Assembly: GCA_945870225.1 (NCBI GenBank)
Contig: CAMBRF010000007.1
Coordinates: 40,643 to 104,642, forward strand
Direction: 5' to 3'
DNA length: 64,000 bases
From: PVC group bacterium
Lineage (GTDB): Bacteria; Verrucomicrobiota; Kiritimatiellia; CAIKKV01; CAITUY01
A program made the translations under genes and the position numbers. Below, in pieces: positions 54,221 to 64,000 of the stretch. A model generated the notes under the pieces. It saw nothing but the letters and a program-made list of their open reading frames with translations. It was not told the DNA's origin and searched no databases. Each line of letters begins with the position of its first letter. The first letter of the stretch is position 1.

Positions 54221-57200
54221 ATGAGCGCTAGGAATCGGAAAGCTATGAAAAAGTCCGCCCCGAAACCACCGAAACCACCGAAACCCACGCCACCGGCCGT
54301 CCCCGCGCTTCCTGCTGCCGGATTCCCCATTGTCGGCGTCGGCGCCTCTGCCGGTGGCCTGGCCGCCTTTGAGGCTTTTTTCTCCGGCATGCCGGACGAT
54401 CCCGCCGGGCCCGGCATGGCCTTTGTCCTGATTCAACATCTGGACCCTAGCCACAAAAGCATGCTTGCCGAACTCATTTGCCGTTACACCCGCATGCCGG
54501 TCATCGAGGTTGAGGACGGCATGGTGGTTCAGGCCAACTCCGTTTACATCATCCCGCCCAACCACGATATGGCGCTCATCAACGGAACGCTTCAGTTGTT
54601 GGAACCCGCCGCGCCGCGCGGTCAGCGTCTGCCGATCGACTTCTTCTTTCGCTCCCTCGCCCAGGATCAGCACGAGCGGGCGATCGGCATCATCCTCTCC
54701 GGCACCGGCAGCGACGGCACGCTGGGGTTGCGCGATATCAAGGGCGCGGGCGGCATGGTCATGGCCCAGAAGCGTGAGTCCGCCGAATACGATGGCATGC
54801 CGTCCAGCGCCAGGGCCACCGGATTGGTGGACTACGAGCTTCCGCCGGAAAAGATGCCGGCCCAACTTGTCGCCTATGCAGCCAAAGCCTTCAGAAACCC
54901 CTTCCGTATGGGCACCGTCCCGCCCCCCCTGCCCGAGGCCGCAATGAAGAAAATCTTTATTCTGTTGCGAGCCCAGACCGGTCATGACTTTTCCCTCTAC
55001 AAGCCCAGCACCATTAACCGTCGCATTGACCGGCGTATGGCCATTCAACAGATCGACACGATCGACGGGTATGTCAAGTATCTGCAACGGATGCCTGCCG
55101 AGGTGCTGGCGCTTTTTCGAGACCTGCTGATCGGCGTGACCAGTTTCTTCCGGGACCCGGATGCCTTTCGGATTCTGGAAGAGAAGGTTATCCCCTCAAT
55201 CTTTGCCGGCAAGCGCGAAGGCGCGGTGATCCGTGTCTGGTCGTCGGGCTGCTCCACCGGCGAGGAGGCCTATTCCCTTGCCATTCTCCTTGCGGAAGCC
55301 TCGGAGGCTCGGAAGGAAAGTTTCACCATACAGGTATTTGCCACCGATATTGACAGCGAGGCGATTGCCCACGCCCGCGCCGGGGTTTATCCGGCCAGCA
55401 TTGCCTCAGACCTCACACCCGAACGGCTCGCCCGCTTTTTTACGATCGAGTCCGGCGGCGGTGTCTACCGTATCCATAAAGGCATTCGAGATATGGTTAT
55501 TTTTTCCGAGCAGGACGTGGTCAAGGATCCGCCGTTCTCAAAGCTCGATCTGATCAGTTGCCGCAACGTCATGATCTATATGGGCAGCGTCTTACAAAAG
55601 AAGCTCCTCCCTATGTTTCATTACGCGCTCAATCCGGTTGGTGCGCTTTTTCTGGGGACGTCTGAAACCACGGGTGATTTCAGCGGCCTGTTCTCCGCAG
55701 TGGACAGCAAGCAGAAGCTCTATCGGCGCAAAGAGGATATTACCAGCACACGGCGCAATGCCATTGACACGTTTGTTCCGCTCAGGACCGCGGTAGAGGC
55801 GTCGCTTCCGGCGCACGTTCCAGGGAAGACGTCTTTTCCTGTTAAAACACCCCTTTGCGAACTGGCTGAGCGTGAGCTTTTACAGCAGGTCATCGCGGCG
55901 GGCGTACTGGTCAACGGGCAGGGCGACATTCTTTATCTCCACGGCCGTACCGGTATGTTTCTGGAACCGGCCCCAGGCGAGGCGGGCATCAATAACATCC
56001 TGAAAATGGCGAGGGAAGGGTTGCGGAACGAGTTGATTATTTCCCTGCACCAAGCTGCCGGGACCAAGGGGACGGTGAGCCATCCGGGACTACGCGTCAA
56101 AACCAACGGCCACTTCACCACCGTCAACCTGACGGTTCGTCCCGTGACGACCGGCGCAGGCGCATCGCCGGAGTCGCCGCTATATCTGGTCATTTTGGAA
56201 GAAGCTGGCGAACCCGCGAGCCGTCCAGCCGCTGACCCCGACGGATTCGACAAGCTCACCGTAGATGCACGCATTGAGGCTCTGCAGGAGCAATTGCGCG
56301 CCAAGGAGGAATACCTTCAGAGCGCGAGCGAGGAAATGCAGAGCTCCAACGAAGAGCTTAAGGCGTCCAACGAGGAATTGCAGTCGGTCAACGAGGAAAT
56401 GCAATCCACCAACGAGGAGTTGGAAACGTCCAAGGAGGAGCTACAGTCGCTCAACGAAGAGCTGTCCACGGTCAACACCGAACTGCAAACCAAGATGCTG
56501 GACCTGACGCGGGTGAATAATGACATGAATAACCTGCTGTCCGGCTCCGGGATTGCCACCCTCTTTGTGGACCGTCAACTTCGAATCCTGCGCTTTACTC
56601 CCACCGCCAGCGAGATCATCAACCTGATTCCGTCCGATGCAGGGCGGCCGGTGGCCCACATTGTCTCCAACCTGGTCGGCTACGACCGTCTGGTCGCGGA
56701 CGCGCAGGCCGTTTTGGATACGCTGATACCCAAAGAGGTGGAGGTGCAGACCACGGTGGGAAAATGGTACAGCCTGCGTATCCTTCCGTATCGTACGCTT
56801 GACAATGTGATTGAGGGCGTGGTGATGACGTTTGTGGAGATCACCGAGGTGGTGCGGACGCGGGAGGCGCTGAGAAAGGCGAATGACGTTCTTCGTCTGG
56901 CGGTGGTGGTGCGCGATGCGCACGATGCCATTACCGTGCAGGATTTGGAGGGTCGTATTATGGCCTGGAATCCCGGTGCGGTGCGGCTGTATGGCTGGAG
57001 CGAGGCCGAGGCCCTGGGGATGAACGTTCGGGACCGCATTCCCGAGGGGATGCGGGAGAGAGCGCTGGCCGAGTTGATCCAGTTGGGCAGTGCAGAAACC
57101 TTGAAGCCGCACCGCGCTCAACGCCTCACGAAGAAGGGCGCTGTCAAGGAGGTCTCGATCATCTCCACCGCTTTGGTGAATGAGGCCGGACAGATGTATG

Positions 57201-57265
57201 CGATTGCCACCACGGAACGGGTTTTGTCAGACCCGCCAGGTAAACCAGTCTCAGGAGATCGCTGA
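54221..57265 (+). CDS. CheB-CheR-PAS fusion signalling protein
   Basis: 1014 residues. CheB methylesterase domain (about 36-215) with triad Ser43 (GASAGG), His73 (IQHLDPSH) and Asp165 (GTGSDGT). CheR methyltransferase domain (about 230-495) with SAM loop GCSTGEEAYSLA near 342-352. Then a long Glu-rich coiled coil (about 685-760) and two PAS domains (about 765-870 and 885-1005). No kinase domain. Such fusions are known from many bacteria and are thought to control neighbouring histidine kinases rather than chemoreceptors. Stop and next start share a TGATG. Confidence 0.93.
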   Translation: MSARNRKAMKKSAPKPPKPPKPTPPAVPALPAAGFPIVGVGASAGGLAAFEAFFSGMPDDPAGPGMAFVLIQHLDPSHKSMLAELICRYTRMPVIEVEDGMVVQANSVYIIPPNHDMALINGTLQLLEPAAPRGQRLPIDFFFRSLAQDQHERAIGIILSGTGSDGTLGLRDIKGAGGMVMAQKRESAEYDGMPSSARATGLVDYELPPEKMPAQLVAYAAKAFRNPFRMGTVPPPLPEAAMKKIFILLRAQTGHDFSLYKPSTINRRIDRRMAIQQIDTIDGYVKYLQRMPAEVLALFRDLLIGVTSFFRDPDAFRILEEKVIPSIFAGKREGAVIRVWSSGCSTGEEAYSLAILLAEASEARKESFTIQVFATDIDSEAIAHARAGVYPASIASDLTPERLARFFTIESGGGVYRIHKGIRDMVIFSEQDVVKDPPFSKLDLISCRNVMIYMGSVLQKKLLPMFHYALNPVGALFLGTSETTGDFSGLFSAVDSKQKLYRRKEDITSTRRNAIDTFVPLRTAVEASLPAHVPGKTSFPVKTPLCELAERELLQQVIAAGVLVNGQGDILYLHGRTGMFLEPAPGEAGINNILKMAREGLRNELIISLHQAAGTKGTVSHPGLRVKTNGHFTTVNLTVRPVTTGAGASPESPLYLVILEEAGEPASRPAADPDGFDKLTVDARIEALQEQLRAKEEYLQSASEEMQSSNEELKASNEELQSVNEEMQSTNEELETSKEELQSLNEELSTVNTELQTKMLDLTRVNNDMNNLLSGSGIATLFVDRQLRILRFTPTASEIINLIPSDAGRPVAHIVSNLVGYDRLVADAQAVLDTLIPKEVEVQTTVGKWYSLRILPYRTLDNVIEGVVMTFVEITEVVRTREALRKANDVLRLAVVVRDAHDAITVQDLEGRIMAWNPGAVRLYGWSEAEALGMNVRDRIPEGMRERALAELIQLGSAETLKPHRAQRLTKKGAVKEVSIISTALVNEAGQMYAIATTERVLSDPPGKPVSGDR

Positions 57266-57969
57266 TGAAACACGATAACCCCCTTACACCCGCCGATATT
57301 CGCCGGTTGGCCGAAGAGAAATTTGCGGCACAGCCTGCGGAGTCGCACCAAGTCCAGCCCGGCAATACCGAGCGCCTTATTCATGAGCTGAGCGTCCACC
57401 AGATCCAGTTGGAGATGCAGAACGAGGAATTGCAACGCATACAGAGTGAACTCGATGCCTCGCGCGCACGCTATTTTGATCTCTATGATCTGGCCCCGAT
57501 GGGCTATTGCACCGTCAGCGAAAAGGGCTTGATTCTGGAGGCGAATCTCACGGCCGCCGTTTTCCTCGGTGTCGCCCGGGGTGCGTTGGTCCATCAGGCT
57601 TTCACCCGGTTTATCGTCAAGGAGGATGAGGATATCTACTATCTGCACCGCAAGAGGCTTTTTGAGACAGGCGCCCCACAGGAGTGTGAAATGCGCATGA
57701 TCAGGAACGACGGCAGGGCTTTTTGGGCCCATTTGGCGGCCATCCTCGTACGGGACGATGACGGTACCTCCTTTTGTCGCGTGGTCATGCTTGATGTCTC
57801 GGAACGCAAACATAACGAGATGGCGCTGAAGGAGAGTTATGATGAACTCGAGCGGTTCAACCGTGTGATGGTGGACCGGGAATTGTGTATGATCGAGCTG
57901 AAGAAGGAGATCAACGCTCTGCTGAAGGCGGAGGGACGACCTGAGAAGTATCGGATTGTGGGGGAGTAG
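57265..57969 (+). CDS. PAS-domain protein with conserved C-terminal helix
   Basis: 234 residues. N-terminal helix with ELSVHQIQLEMQNEELQRIQ, one PAS domain (about 72-195), then a helix DELERFNRVMVDRELCMIELKKEINALLKAEG. No enzyme or output domain is seen. A similar tail ([21 protein letters not shown]) ends the protein at 61995. A role as an adaptor between CheB/CheR-PAS protein and the kinase is inferred. Confidence 0.85.
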   Translation: MKHDNPLTPADIRRLAEEKFAAQPAESHQVQPGNTERLIHELSVHQIQLEMQNEELQRIQSELDASRARYFDLYDLAPMGYCTVSEKGLILEANLTAAVFLGVARGALVHQAFTRFIVKEDEDIYYLHRKRLFETGAPQECEMRMIRNDGRAFWAHLAAILVRDDDGTSFCRVVMLDVSERKHNEMALKESYDELERFNRVMVDRELCMIELKKEINALLKAEGRPEKYRIVGE

Positions 57970-57994
57970 GAGAGTTTAGGAGCAGGGGGCAGGC

Positions 57995-58852
57995 ATGAAG
58001 GATTCTGATTGCGTCGAGCCTTTGGATGAGATCATTCGCGTGATGAATGACGCGCAGGGTCTGGACCTCTCCATTTTTGATGCGACTTTCCTGAGAAAAG
58101 CAATCGATGCACGACGATTGCTCCACGGACTCAAAACCGTGGCGGCCTATGGTGCCTATCTGGCGCAAGAGGAGTCGGAAGCTCTGGAATTAGGGCGCTC
58201 GTTGCGGATTACCTACACTGAGTTCTTTCGTAACCCGCTAACTTTTGCCCTGCTTGAGCAGATGATTCTCCCGGGTCTTGTTGAAGCGAGAAGGAAATCC
58301 GGCGGCGGTGAGATCAGGGTGTGGTCGGCAGGGTGTGCCGCCGGGCAGGAAGCCTGGTCGATGGCGATGTTGCTCGATGAGCGGATCGGGTCGGATACCC
58401 GGACGATTTCCTTCCGTCTTTTTGCCACCGACCTGTCGGAATCGGATCTGGCCCTAGCGCGCGCCGGAGTGTACAGCGCCGAAGAGGTGGGGAATGTCAG
58501 TGCGCGCCGTCTGCGTGACTACTTCAGCAGAAAGGGCGACTCTTTCACCATTATTCCGAGACTCAGGGAGCGGGTGGAGTTTTCGGTTTACGATTTGCTG
58601 GATCATGACTCCGCGAGCCCGGCGACGAGTATCTACGGTGATTTCGATCTGATCCTCTGCTGCAATGTGCTGTTCTATTATCGAAGGGATATTCGTCGGC
58701 AGATTTTGGACAAACTGTGTCGAGCCTTGTCGCCTGGCGGCTATTTCGTGACGGGTGAGGCTGAAAAAGATATGGTGATCAGGCATAAGGGTCTGTCAGT
58801 CGTTACGCCGCCGGCAGCGGTTTTCAAGAAGACTCCAGGCTCAAGCGGTTAG
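57995..58852 (+). CDS. Chemotaxis-type protein glutamate methyltransferase CheR
   Basis: 285 residues. Helical N-terminus with SLRITYTEFFRNP, then the SAM-binding fold with VWSAGCAAGQEAWSMA, FATDLSESDLALARAGVY and DLILCCNVLFYY. The GCSTGEE motif of standard CheR is altered to GCAAGQE, so activity should be checked. It stands apart from the CheR domain of the fusion protein, giving two CheR-like units in the cluster. Confidence 0.9.
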   Translation: MKDSDCVEPLDEIIRVMNDAQGLDLSIFDATFLRKAIDARRLLHGLKTVAAYGAYLAQEESEALELGRSLRITYTEFFRNPLTFALLEQMILPGLVEARRKSGGGEIRVWSAGCAAGQEAWSMAMLLDERIGSDTRTISFRLFATDLSESDLALARAGVYSAEEVGNVSARRLRDYFSRKGDSFTIIPRLRERVEFSVYDLLDHDSASPATSIYGDFDLILCCNVLFYYRRDIRRQILDKLCRALSPGGYFVTGEAEKDMVIRHKGLSVVTPPAAVFKKTPGSSG

Positions 58853-58900
58853 TCTGCAGGCCATCGTCGAGTTGTGGCAAGGGATTGGGGCGGAGAAGGA

Positions 58901-59004
58901 TTTGAACAGAAGCACGCGGAGATCGCGAAGAAGTATGGATGTTGTGCCGCCGGAGGCGGTAAAGAAACGCTCATCTTCGCGGGCTTGGCGGTCTTCTGTT
59001 CAAA
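58901..59004. repeat. Inverted-repeat element upstream of the hybrid kinase
   Basis: TTTGAACAGAAG (58901-58912) and its exact complement CTTCTGTTCAAA (58993-59004) bound an approximately 104-base element; the similarity extends inwards for about 20 more imperfect bases on each side. A second hairpin CCGGC-TAC-GCCGG lies just after it (59020-59033 region). It separates cheR from the kinase; MITE or attC-like element is possible. Confidence 0.65.
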
Positions 59005-59050
59005 CTTTTCATTTTGGTTCCGGCTACGCCGGGTTCGGGAAAACTACATT

Positions 59051-62005
59051 ATGAAACTGAAAGACCTGAAAATCGGCACACAACTGCGGGTAGGGATGGG
59101 TGTCATTGTGGCGCTGGTACTGATTCTGGCCGCACTGGCCTGGATGCAAGCCAGCAAACTCTGGCAGCAAACCCAGACGATGTATGATCATCCCCTTCAG
59201 GTGCGTACGGCCATCGGCAGGCTTGATGCCGACATTCTGGCCATTCACCGGGACATGCGAGGGCTGATGTCGGCGGCTAACGATCAGGAAATCGACGCTA
59301 CCCTGCTTGACATCGAAACCCGTCATGCCCAGGCCGCGCGTGAGTTTGCTATTCTTAATGACCGCTATCTGGGTCCGAAAAGCGACCTTGTCGCCTTGCA
59401 GGATGAGTTTGAAAAGTGGACGGCCATTCGCGGAGAGACGATCCGATTGCTGCGCGCCGGGAGGACCGCTGAAGCCCTTGCCCGCACCAAGCCCGGGGGT
59501 GCGGGTGGCGCTCAGGCGGAAAATGTGGCGCGTCACCTCAAAACCGTGGATAATTTTGCCCGGGCTAAGGCCGACGAGCTCTATCAGGAAGCCACTCATC
59601 AGAAAGATGACCTTAATCGCCGACTGGTTCTCGTGGTCTCTCTCGCTTTAGGGGTGTTTCTTGCCGTGATCTGGCTCCTGACGCGAGGCATCAAGGCTCC
59701 GCTGGTGATGTTGACGGCGGCGACGGATCAGTTCCGGAAGGGCAAGCTGGATACACGCAGTCCGTATGTATCCGCCAACGAGTTTGGGGCACTGTCGGCC
59801 GCTTTCAATTCCATGGCGGATGCGATCCAGGCCCAGACACAGATCGACCAGAATGCGACCCGGATTGCCGCCATCATGCTCAAGGAGGATGAGTTGCATG
59901 CCTTTTGCCGTGAGCTGCTTCAGGCGTTGATCGAGCACACCGGGTCACAAGTCGGGGCGGTGTATTTCCTGAATGAGGCCAGGACGGCCTTTGAGCATTT
60001 TGAATCCATTGGTCTGCGCGTCGGTGGACGTTCCTCGTTTTCGGCCACACAGTTTGAGGGCGAACTGGGCGCGGTTTTGGCCACGCGCCGGATTCAACGC
60101 GTCAGGGATATTCCGGTGGATACCCGCCTTGCCTTCGCGGCGGTGAGCGGCGACTTTGCGCCCCGGGAAATATTGACGATTCCAGTCCTGTCCGATCACT
60201 CCGTTACAGCGGTGATCTCCCTGGCCAGTGTCCATGCTTATGATGAGACTTCGATTCAGCTGGTGAACGAGATCTGGAACATGTTGAACGCCCGCGTGAA
60301 TGGGGTGTTGGCCTTCCGGAAAATCACCGTGTTGGCCGAACGGCTGGAACACCAGAACCGTGAACTGGATGCGCAGAAAAGGGAACTGGCGGGGCAGGCG
60401 GATGAGTTGACCCAACAGAACGCCGAACTGGATATTCAGAAGCGGCAAGTGGATGAAGCCAACCGGCTGAAGAGTGCGTTCCTTTCGAACATGAGCCACG
60501 AGCTGCGTACGCCGCTGAATTCGGTGATCGCCCTGTCGGGGGTTCTGAACCGCCGGCTGGCGGGCAAGGTTCCGGCTGAGGAATATGGCTATCTTGAGGT
60601 GATTGAGCGCAACGGCAAAAATCTTCTGGCGCTGATCAATGATATTCTCGACCTGTCACGTATTGAAGCGGGGCGCGAGGACGTCAGGGTTAGCCGTTTC
60701 CCGGTTCGCCAGCTGGTTGCTGAGCTCGTGGACATGCTCGGTCCGCAAGCGCGGGAGAAAGGGATCGTTCTGACCAGCAGCGTGGGCGACGAGTTGCCGC
60801 CCTTGACTTCCGATCATGACAAGGTCCGGCATATCCTGCAGAACCTGCTCAGCAACGCGGTGAAATTCACCGAGGCGGGCACGGTTGAGATATCAGCACG
60901 GCAGGTGGAGGATGACCTGCTGGTGGCCGTACGGGACACCGGCATCGGGATTGCCGCCAGCCAGCTCTCGTCCATTTTTGACGAGTTCCGTCAGGCTGAC
61001 GATAGTACGTCGCGCAAATACGGTGGAACCGGGCTGGGGTTGGCCATTGCCCGGAAATACGCTTTGCTGCTCGGAGGGACCATCACGGTGGCGAGTGAGC
61101 CGGGGCGGGGCTCGACCTTTACGGTTCGGTTGCCGCTGACGTTGGAGGTGTCGGAGGAAGTCGGTCTTGAGAAGACCATGAAGGAGGGGTGGAGCCAACC
61201 GCCCTCACGGGGGAAGGGTCAGTCGATTCTGATCATCGAGGACAACGAGCCTGCGATCATTCAGATCACGGACATGTTGACCAATCAGGGCTACCGGGTG
61301 CAGGCGGCCCGCAACGGGCAGGAGGCGTTGAATCTGATTGCGCAGGCCTTGCCGGATGGGGTGATTCTCGATCTGATGATGCCGGAGATGGATGGATTCG
61401 AGGTGCTCCGGCAGATCCGCAGCACGGAGAAAAGCGCCGGTCTGCCGGTGTTGATATTAACCGCCCAGCATGTGACCAAGCAGGATCTTAGTTTCCTCAA
61501 GCAGAACCACATCCATCAATTGATTCAAAAGGGCGATGTCAATAAAAACGAGTTGCTGGCGGCGGTGGCGAGCATGGTGGCCCCCGAGTCAAAGCAGCCG
61601 GTTGCTGTTCCGATCCGCCGGCGTTCTACCCGGTCGGGCAGACCGGTGGTCCTGGTGGTGGAAGACAATCCCGACAATCTGCGTACGGCCCGGGCGTTGC
61701 TGATGGATCACTGTCAGGTCATTGAAGCGGCGGATGGCCAGGCGGGGTTGGATCAGGCGCGGAAGCACCGGCCCGATCTGATTCTCACTGATATTTCGTT
61801 GCCGGGGTTGGATGGGTTTGAAGAGTTAGCGGCTATTCGGGCCGATGAGACGCTATGCCATATTCCGGTGATTGCCGTCACGGCCAGTGCCATGAAAGGA
61901 AACCGGGAGGAGATTATGGCCCACGGTTTCGACGGCTATATTTCCAAGCCGATCGATCACCAGGTGTTTATGAGCACGATCCGGGAGGTGTTGTATGGAA
62001 AATAA
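59051..62005 (+). CDS. Hybrid histidine kinase with two receiver domains
   Basis: 984 residues from ATG 59051. TM1 (about 14-33), periplasmic four-helix sensor domain, TM2 (about 196-215), HAMP, a GAF-like domain, a coiled coil, HisKA with phospho-His483 ([14 protein letters not shown]), HATPase ([25 protein letters not shown]) and two receivers (Asp774 and Asp914). The frame extends upstream to 58874 through the inverted-repeat element, which is unlikely to be coding. Overlaps the next gene by 11 bases. Confidence 0.9.
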   Translation: MKLKDLKIGTQLRVGMGVIVALVLILAALAWMQASKLWQQTQTMYDHPLQVRTAIGRLDADILAIHRDMRGLMSAANDQEIDATLLDIETRHAQAAREFAILNDRYLGPKSDLVALQDEFEKWTAIRGETIRLLRAGRTAEALARTKPGGAGGAQAENVARHLKTVDNFARAKADELYQEATHQKDDLNRRLVLVVSLALGVFLAVIWLLTRGIKAPLVMLTAATDQFRKGKLDTRSPYVSANEFGALSAAFNSMADAIQAQTQIDQNATRIAAIMLKEDELHAFCRELLQALIEHTGSQVGAVYFLNEARTAFEHFESIGLRVGGRSSFSATQFEGELGAVLATRRIQRVRDIPVDTRLAFAAVSGDFAPREILTIPVLSDHSVTAVISLASVHAYDETSIQLVNEIWNMLNARVNGVLAFRKITVLAERLEHQNRELDAQKRELAGQADELTQQNAELDIQKRQVDEANRLKSAFLSNMSHELRTPLNSVIALSGVLNRRLAGKVPAEEYGYLEVIERNGKNLLALINDILDLSRIEAGREDVRVSRFPVRQLVAELVDMLGPQAREKGIVLTSSVGDELPPLTSDHDKVRHILQNLLSNAVKFTEAGTVEISARQVEDDLLVAVRDTGIGIAASQLSSIFDEFRQADDSTSRKYGGTGLGLAIARKYALLLGGTITVASEPGRGSTFTVRLPLTLEVSEEVGLEKTMKEGWSQPPSRGKGQSILIIEDNEPAIIQITDMLTNQGYRVQAARNGQEALNLIAQALPDGVILDLMMPEMDGFEVLRQIRSTEKSAGLPVLILTAQHVTKQDLSFLKQNHIHQLIQKGDVNKNELLAAVASMVAPESKQPVAVPIRRRSTRSGRPVVLVVEDNPDNLRTARALLMDHCQVIEAADGQAGLDQARKHRPDLILTDISLPGLDGFEELAAIRADETLCHIPVIAVTASAMKGNREEIMAHGFDGYISKPIDHQVFMSTIREVLYGK

Positions 62006-63443
62006 CCCGCTCAAGATCCTCGTGATTGACGATAACGAGGACAATTTGACCAGCGTCAAGGCCTTGATCAGGGACTCCTTCCCGCAGGCGATCATCCTGA
62101 CGGCCACGGCTGCAGGCAAAGGGATCAAACTGGCACAGGCGGAGAACCCGGATGTGATCCTGCTGGATGTGGTCATGCCGGGGATGGATGGCTTCGACGC
62201 CTGCCAACATCTCAAGGCCGACCCGCTGACCCGGTATATTCCGGTGATGTTCCTGACGGCGAACAGGGGGGATAAAGAGGCCCGCATCCGCGCGCTGGAA
62301 GTCGGCGCCGAGGCTTTCCTCACCAAGTCGATCGATGAAATCGAGTTGACCGCTCAAATTCGGGCGATGCATAAGATCAAGGGGGCGGGTGAACGCGAGC
62401 GGGCCGAAAAAGAGAACCTGACCGATTTGGTGACGGCGAGAACCCGCGAGCTTGATCTGGCCCATAAGGCCACCCTGAACCTGCTCGAGGATTTGAGGAA
62501 AGAGAACACTGTCAGAAGGGAAATCGCCCTGCGGCTTCAGGAATCCGTTCACGCCGCCAATGTCGGCCTGTGGGCCTGGGACCTTGCCACCAATTGCGTC
62601 GAATACTCGCCCGAATGGAAACGCCAAATTGGCTACGATGATGCGGAGATTGGCGATTCGTTCGAGGAGTGGGAGAGCCGTGTGCATCCCGAGGACCTGG
62701 CCCCGACGCTGGAGAAGATACGGGAAGCGATCACAGGAGACAGTCGGCGTTATCAGGCGGAGTTCCGTTTTCGCCATAAAGACGGTTCGTATCGATGGAT
62801 TGTCGCGCAGTGCTCCGTGTTACGAGCCGAAAACGGCAAGGGGGTCCGTGTGGTCGGTTCCCACATCGATCTTACAGAGTTCAAGAGTGTGGAAGAGTCC
62901 CTGCGCGCCTCGCAGCAGCTCACCGAGAGCATCATCGAGAGCATTCCCGGCGCGTTCTACATGCTCGATGAAGCCGGAAAATATGTGCGCTGGAACGCCT
63001 ATCAGCGCGACGAAATCGTCGGTAAGCCCGAGGACCAGATCGCCGGCTTCCCGGCGATTGACACCATTCATCCGGACGACCGCGCGCTGCTTCAAGCACG
63101 GATCGCGAACGTGTTGCAGACCGGTGTGGTTGAAACCGTCGAAGGCCGGGTCCTGCTGCGCGGCGGACCCAAGTTCAGATGGCTCCTGATGACGGGCCGG
63201 CAACTGGTGGTCGCCGGCCATACCTACCTGTTGGGAATCGGCATCGACATCACAGTGCGCAAGCAGGCGGAAGAGGTGCAGGCTCGCCAACTGGAAGAGT
63301 TGCAGCGCTGGCAGACGGTGACGCTCGGACGGGAAGGCCGGATTGGTGAGTTGAAACGTGAGGTAAACATGCTGGCGGCCCGTCTCGGCATGCCTCCTCC
63401 CTATGGCACGCCTGAGAGCGTTGAGTGGAAGGAGAAACTCTGA
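61995..63443 (+). CDS. Receiver-PAS-PAS regulatory protein
   Basis: 482 residues. Receiver (1-125, phospho-Asp58 in ILLDVVMP), a linker coiled coil, two PAS domains (about 178-300 and 312-430), and a C-terminal helix [26 protein letters not shown] like that of the 57265 protein. It lacks a kinase or DNA-binding output, so it may relay from the hybrid kinase to a partner. 11-base overlap with the kinase gene. Confidence 0.9.
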   Translation: MENNPLKILVIDDNEDNLTSVKALIRDSFPQAIILTATAAGKGIKLAQAENPDVILLDVVMPGMDGFDACQHLKADPLTRYIPVMFLTANRGDKEARIRALEVGAEAFLTKSIDEIELTAQIRAMHKIKGAGERERAEKENLTDLVTARTRELDLAHKATLNLLEDLRKENTVRREIALRLQESVHAANVGLWAWDLATNCVEYSPEWKRQIGYDDAEIGDSFEEWESRVHPEDLAPTLEKIREAITGDSRRYQAEFRFRHKDGSYRWIVAQCSVLRAENGKGVRVVGSHIDLTEFKSVEESLRASQQLTESIIESIPGAFYMLDEAGKYVRWNAYQRDEIVGKPEDQIAGFPAIDTIHPDDRALLQARIANVLQTGVVETVEGRVLLRGGPKFRWLLMTGRQLVVAGHTYLLGIGIDITVRKQAEEVQARQLEELQRWQTVTLGREGRIGELKREVNMLAARLGMPPPYGTPESVEWKEKL

Positions 63444-64000
63444 TTGAACCCAATCTGGTATATTGTTGTTTTGGCAGGTGCCTTGTTCGGGTTGCTCGGT
63501 GTGAGCGTGGTCTCCCTTTACGTCTATCGTCTGAATCGGAGTCTCCGGCGCAGTGTGGCCGCGCGAAAATTGATTGAGGAGTCATTGCGCGAAAGTGAAG
63601 AACGGTATCGCGTCATTGTCAACGCCTCGCCGGATGGCATGATCAGAACCGATCTCAAGGGGCGTATCGTCACGGTTTCGTGCGCGGCCTTGAAAATGTT
63701 CGGGTTCGAGCGGGAAGATCAATGGGTGGGGCATTCCGTCATGGATTACATATTTCCCGAGGATCGCGAGCGTGCCGAATCCAATGTGGCGCTCATGGTG
63801 AAGGGAGTGATGACGGGGCCGGCGGAGTATCGGGCGGTGCGCGCGTGCGGAAGTATCCTTGAGACGGAGATAAATGGGGAATTCATCCGCGATGCGGAGG
63901 GAAATCCCATGCAGATGGTTTTCATTGTTCGCGACATAGCCGCGCGCAAGATGGAGGAGCTCTGTCGCGAGATGAGTGCCGAGGTTTTGCAGATCCTCAA
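63444..64000 (+). CDS. PAS-domain membrane sensor (3' end outside window)
   Basis: The frame from TTG 63444 stays open to the window edge (185 codons). It starts directly after the previous stop with GGAG just upstream. One N-terminal membrane helix (about 4-26: WYIVVLAGALFGLLGVSVVSLYV), then a PAS domain (ESEERYRVIVNASPDGMI). Probably the next sensor kinase or diguanylate cyclase of the cluster; the output domain lies outside. Confidence 0.8.
   Translation, partial: MNPIWYIVVLAGALFGLLGVSVVSLYVYRLNRSLRRSVAARKLIEESLRESEERYRVIVNASPDGMIRTDLKGRIVTVSCAALKMFGFEREDQWVGHSVMDYIFPEDRERAESNVALMVKGVMTGPAEYRAVRACGSILETEINGEFIRDAEGNPMQMVFIVRDIAARKMEELCREMSAEVLQIL

Noticed and set aside
58874..59050. 177-base N-terminal extension of the hybrid kinase
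   Set aside because: The frame is open but crosses an inverted-repeat element and gives a Cys/Gly-rich segment unlike any sensor; ATG 59051 directly precedes the first membrane helix.

Overview
The window reads as chromosomal DNA of a Gram-negative bacterium of the PVC superphylum, most likely Kiritimatiellota/Lentisphaerota/Verrucomicrobiota and probably uncultured. Three things point there: a 51-residue small basic protein (42579-42734) of a kind I know from Verrucomicrobia and Chlamydia relatives; a giant secreted S8 protease with an acidic DxDxD-type calcium repeat near its C-terminus; and several families of palindromic repeats with a REP-associated transposase. An outer membrane is implied by a LpxL-like acyltransferase, a MipA/OmpV porin-like protein and a KdsD-type arabinose-5-phosphate isomerase. 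Genes are densely packed and no gap longer than 300 bases lacks a feature. I saw no tRNA, rRNA, CRISPR array, prophage or complete insertion sequence.

Layout. 1-7.0 kb (minus): iron alcohol dehydrogenase (cut by the window edge), a small cupin, and an 1842-residue subtilisin-like protease with an internal tandem duplication. 7.1-12.7 kb (plus): a zinc sugar-(phosphate) dehydrogenase, then dnaK-groES-groEL, preceded by a textbook sigma-54 promoter and closed by a strong terminator. 12.7-19 kb: rpoZ, smpB, tatA, a TPR protein (minus), polysaccharide deacetylase, a cysteine-rich response regulator, a hemolysin III-type membrane protein, a DUF4091 protein and rpmB. 19-21.3 kb (minus): malic enzyme and tRNA-dihydrouridine synthase. 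21.4-27 kb (plus): mutarotase, hybrid histidine kinase and thiS-thiG-thiH-thiE, all joined by 4-base overlaps. 27-30.3 kb: a YkgJ-type protein, iPGM, a periplasmic cyclophilin and a secreted unknown.

30.35-42.5 kb (plus) is the most unusual region: a roughly 12 kb operon in which most genes overlap the next by 1-4 bases. Order: an aPGM/homoserine-kinase-like protein, FabZ-like dehydratase, hotdog thioesterase, ketosynthase, cysteine-less ketosynthase-like protein, two cobalamin-type radical SAM proteins, a GT2-DUF2062 fusion, MipA/OmpV protein, LpxL-like acyltransferase, acyl carrier protein, a second ketosynthase and a second cysteine-less ketosynthase-like protein. Together they look like a machine that builds a special acyl or polyene chain on a dedicated carrier, modifies it by radical chemistry and places it in the envelope. 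It partly resembles aryl polyene and proposed ladderane loci but matches neither.

42.6-54 kb holds housekeeping and envelope genes (small basic protein, pseudouridine synthase, SH3 protein, two-domain PPK2, MgtC-like protein, UppP, KdsD, RsmB, M20 peptidase, PIN-PhoH) interspersed with palindromic repeats, a heptamer repeat and a REP-type transposase flanked by its likely REP hairpins. 54.2-64 kb is a signalling cluster: CheB-CheR-PAS fusion, PAS protein, CheR, double-receiver hybrid kinase, REC-PAS-PAS protein and a PAS sensor that runs off the window. No CheA, CheW or chemoreceptor is visible, so it is probably a regulatory rather than a chemotaxis pathway.
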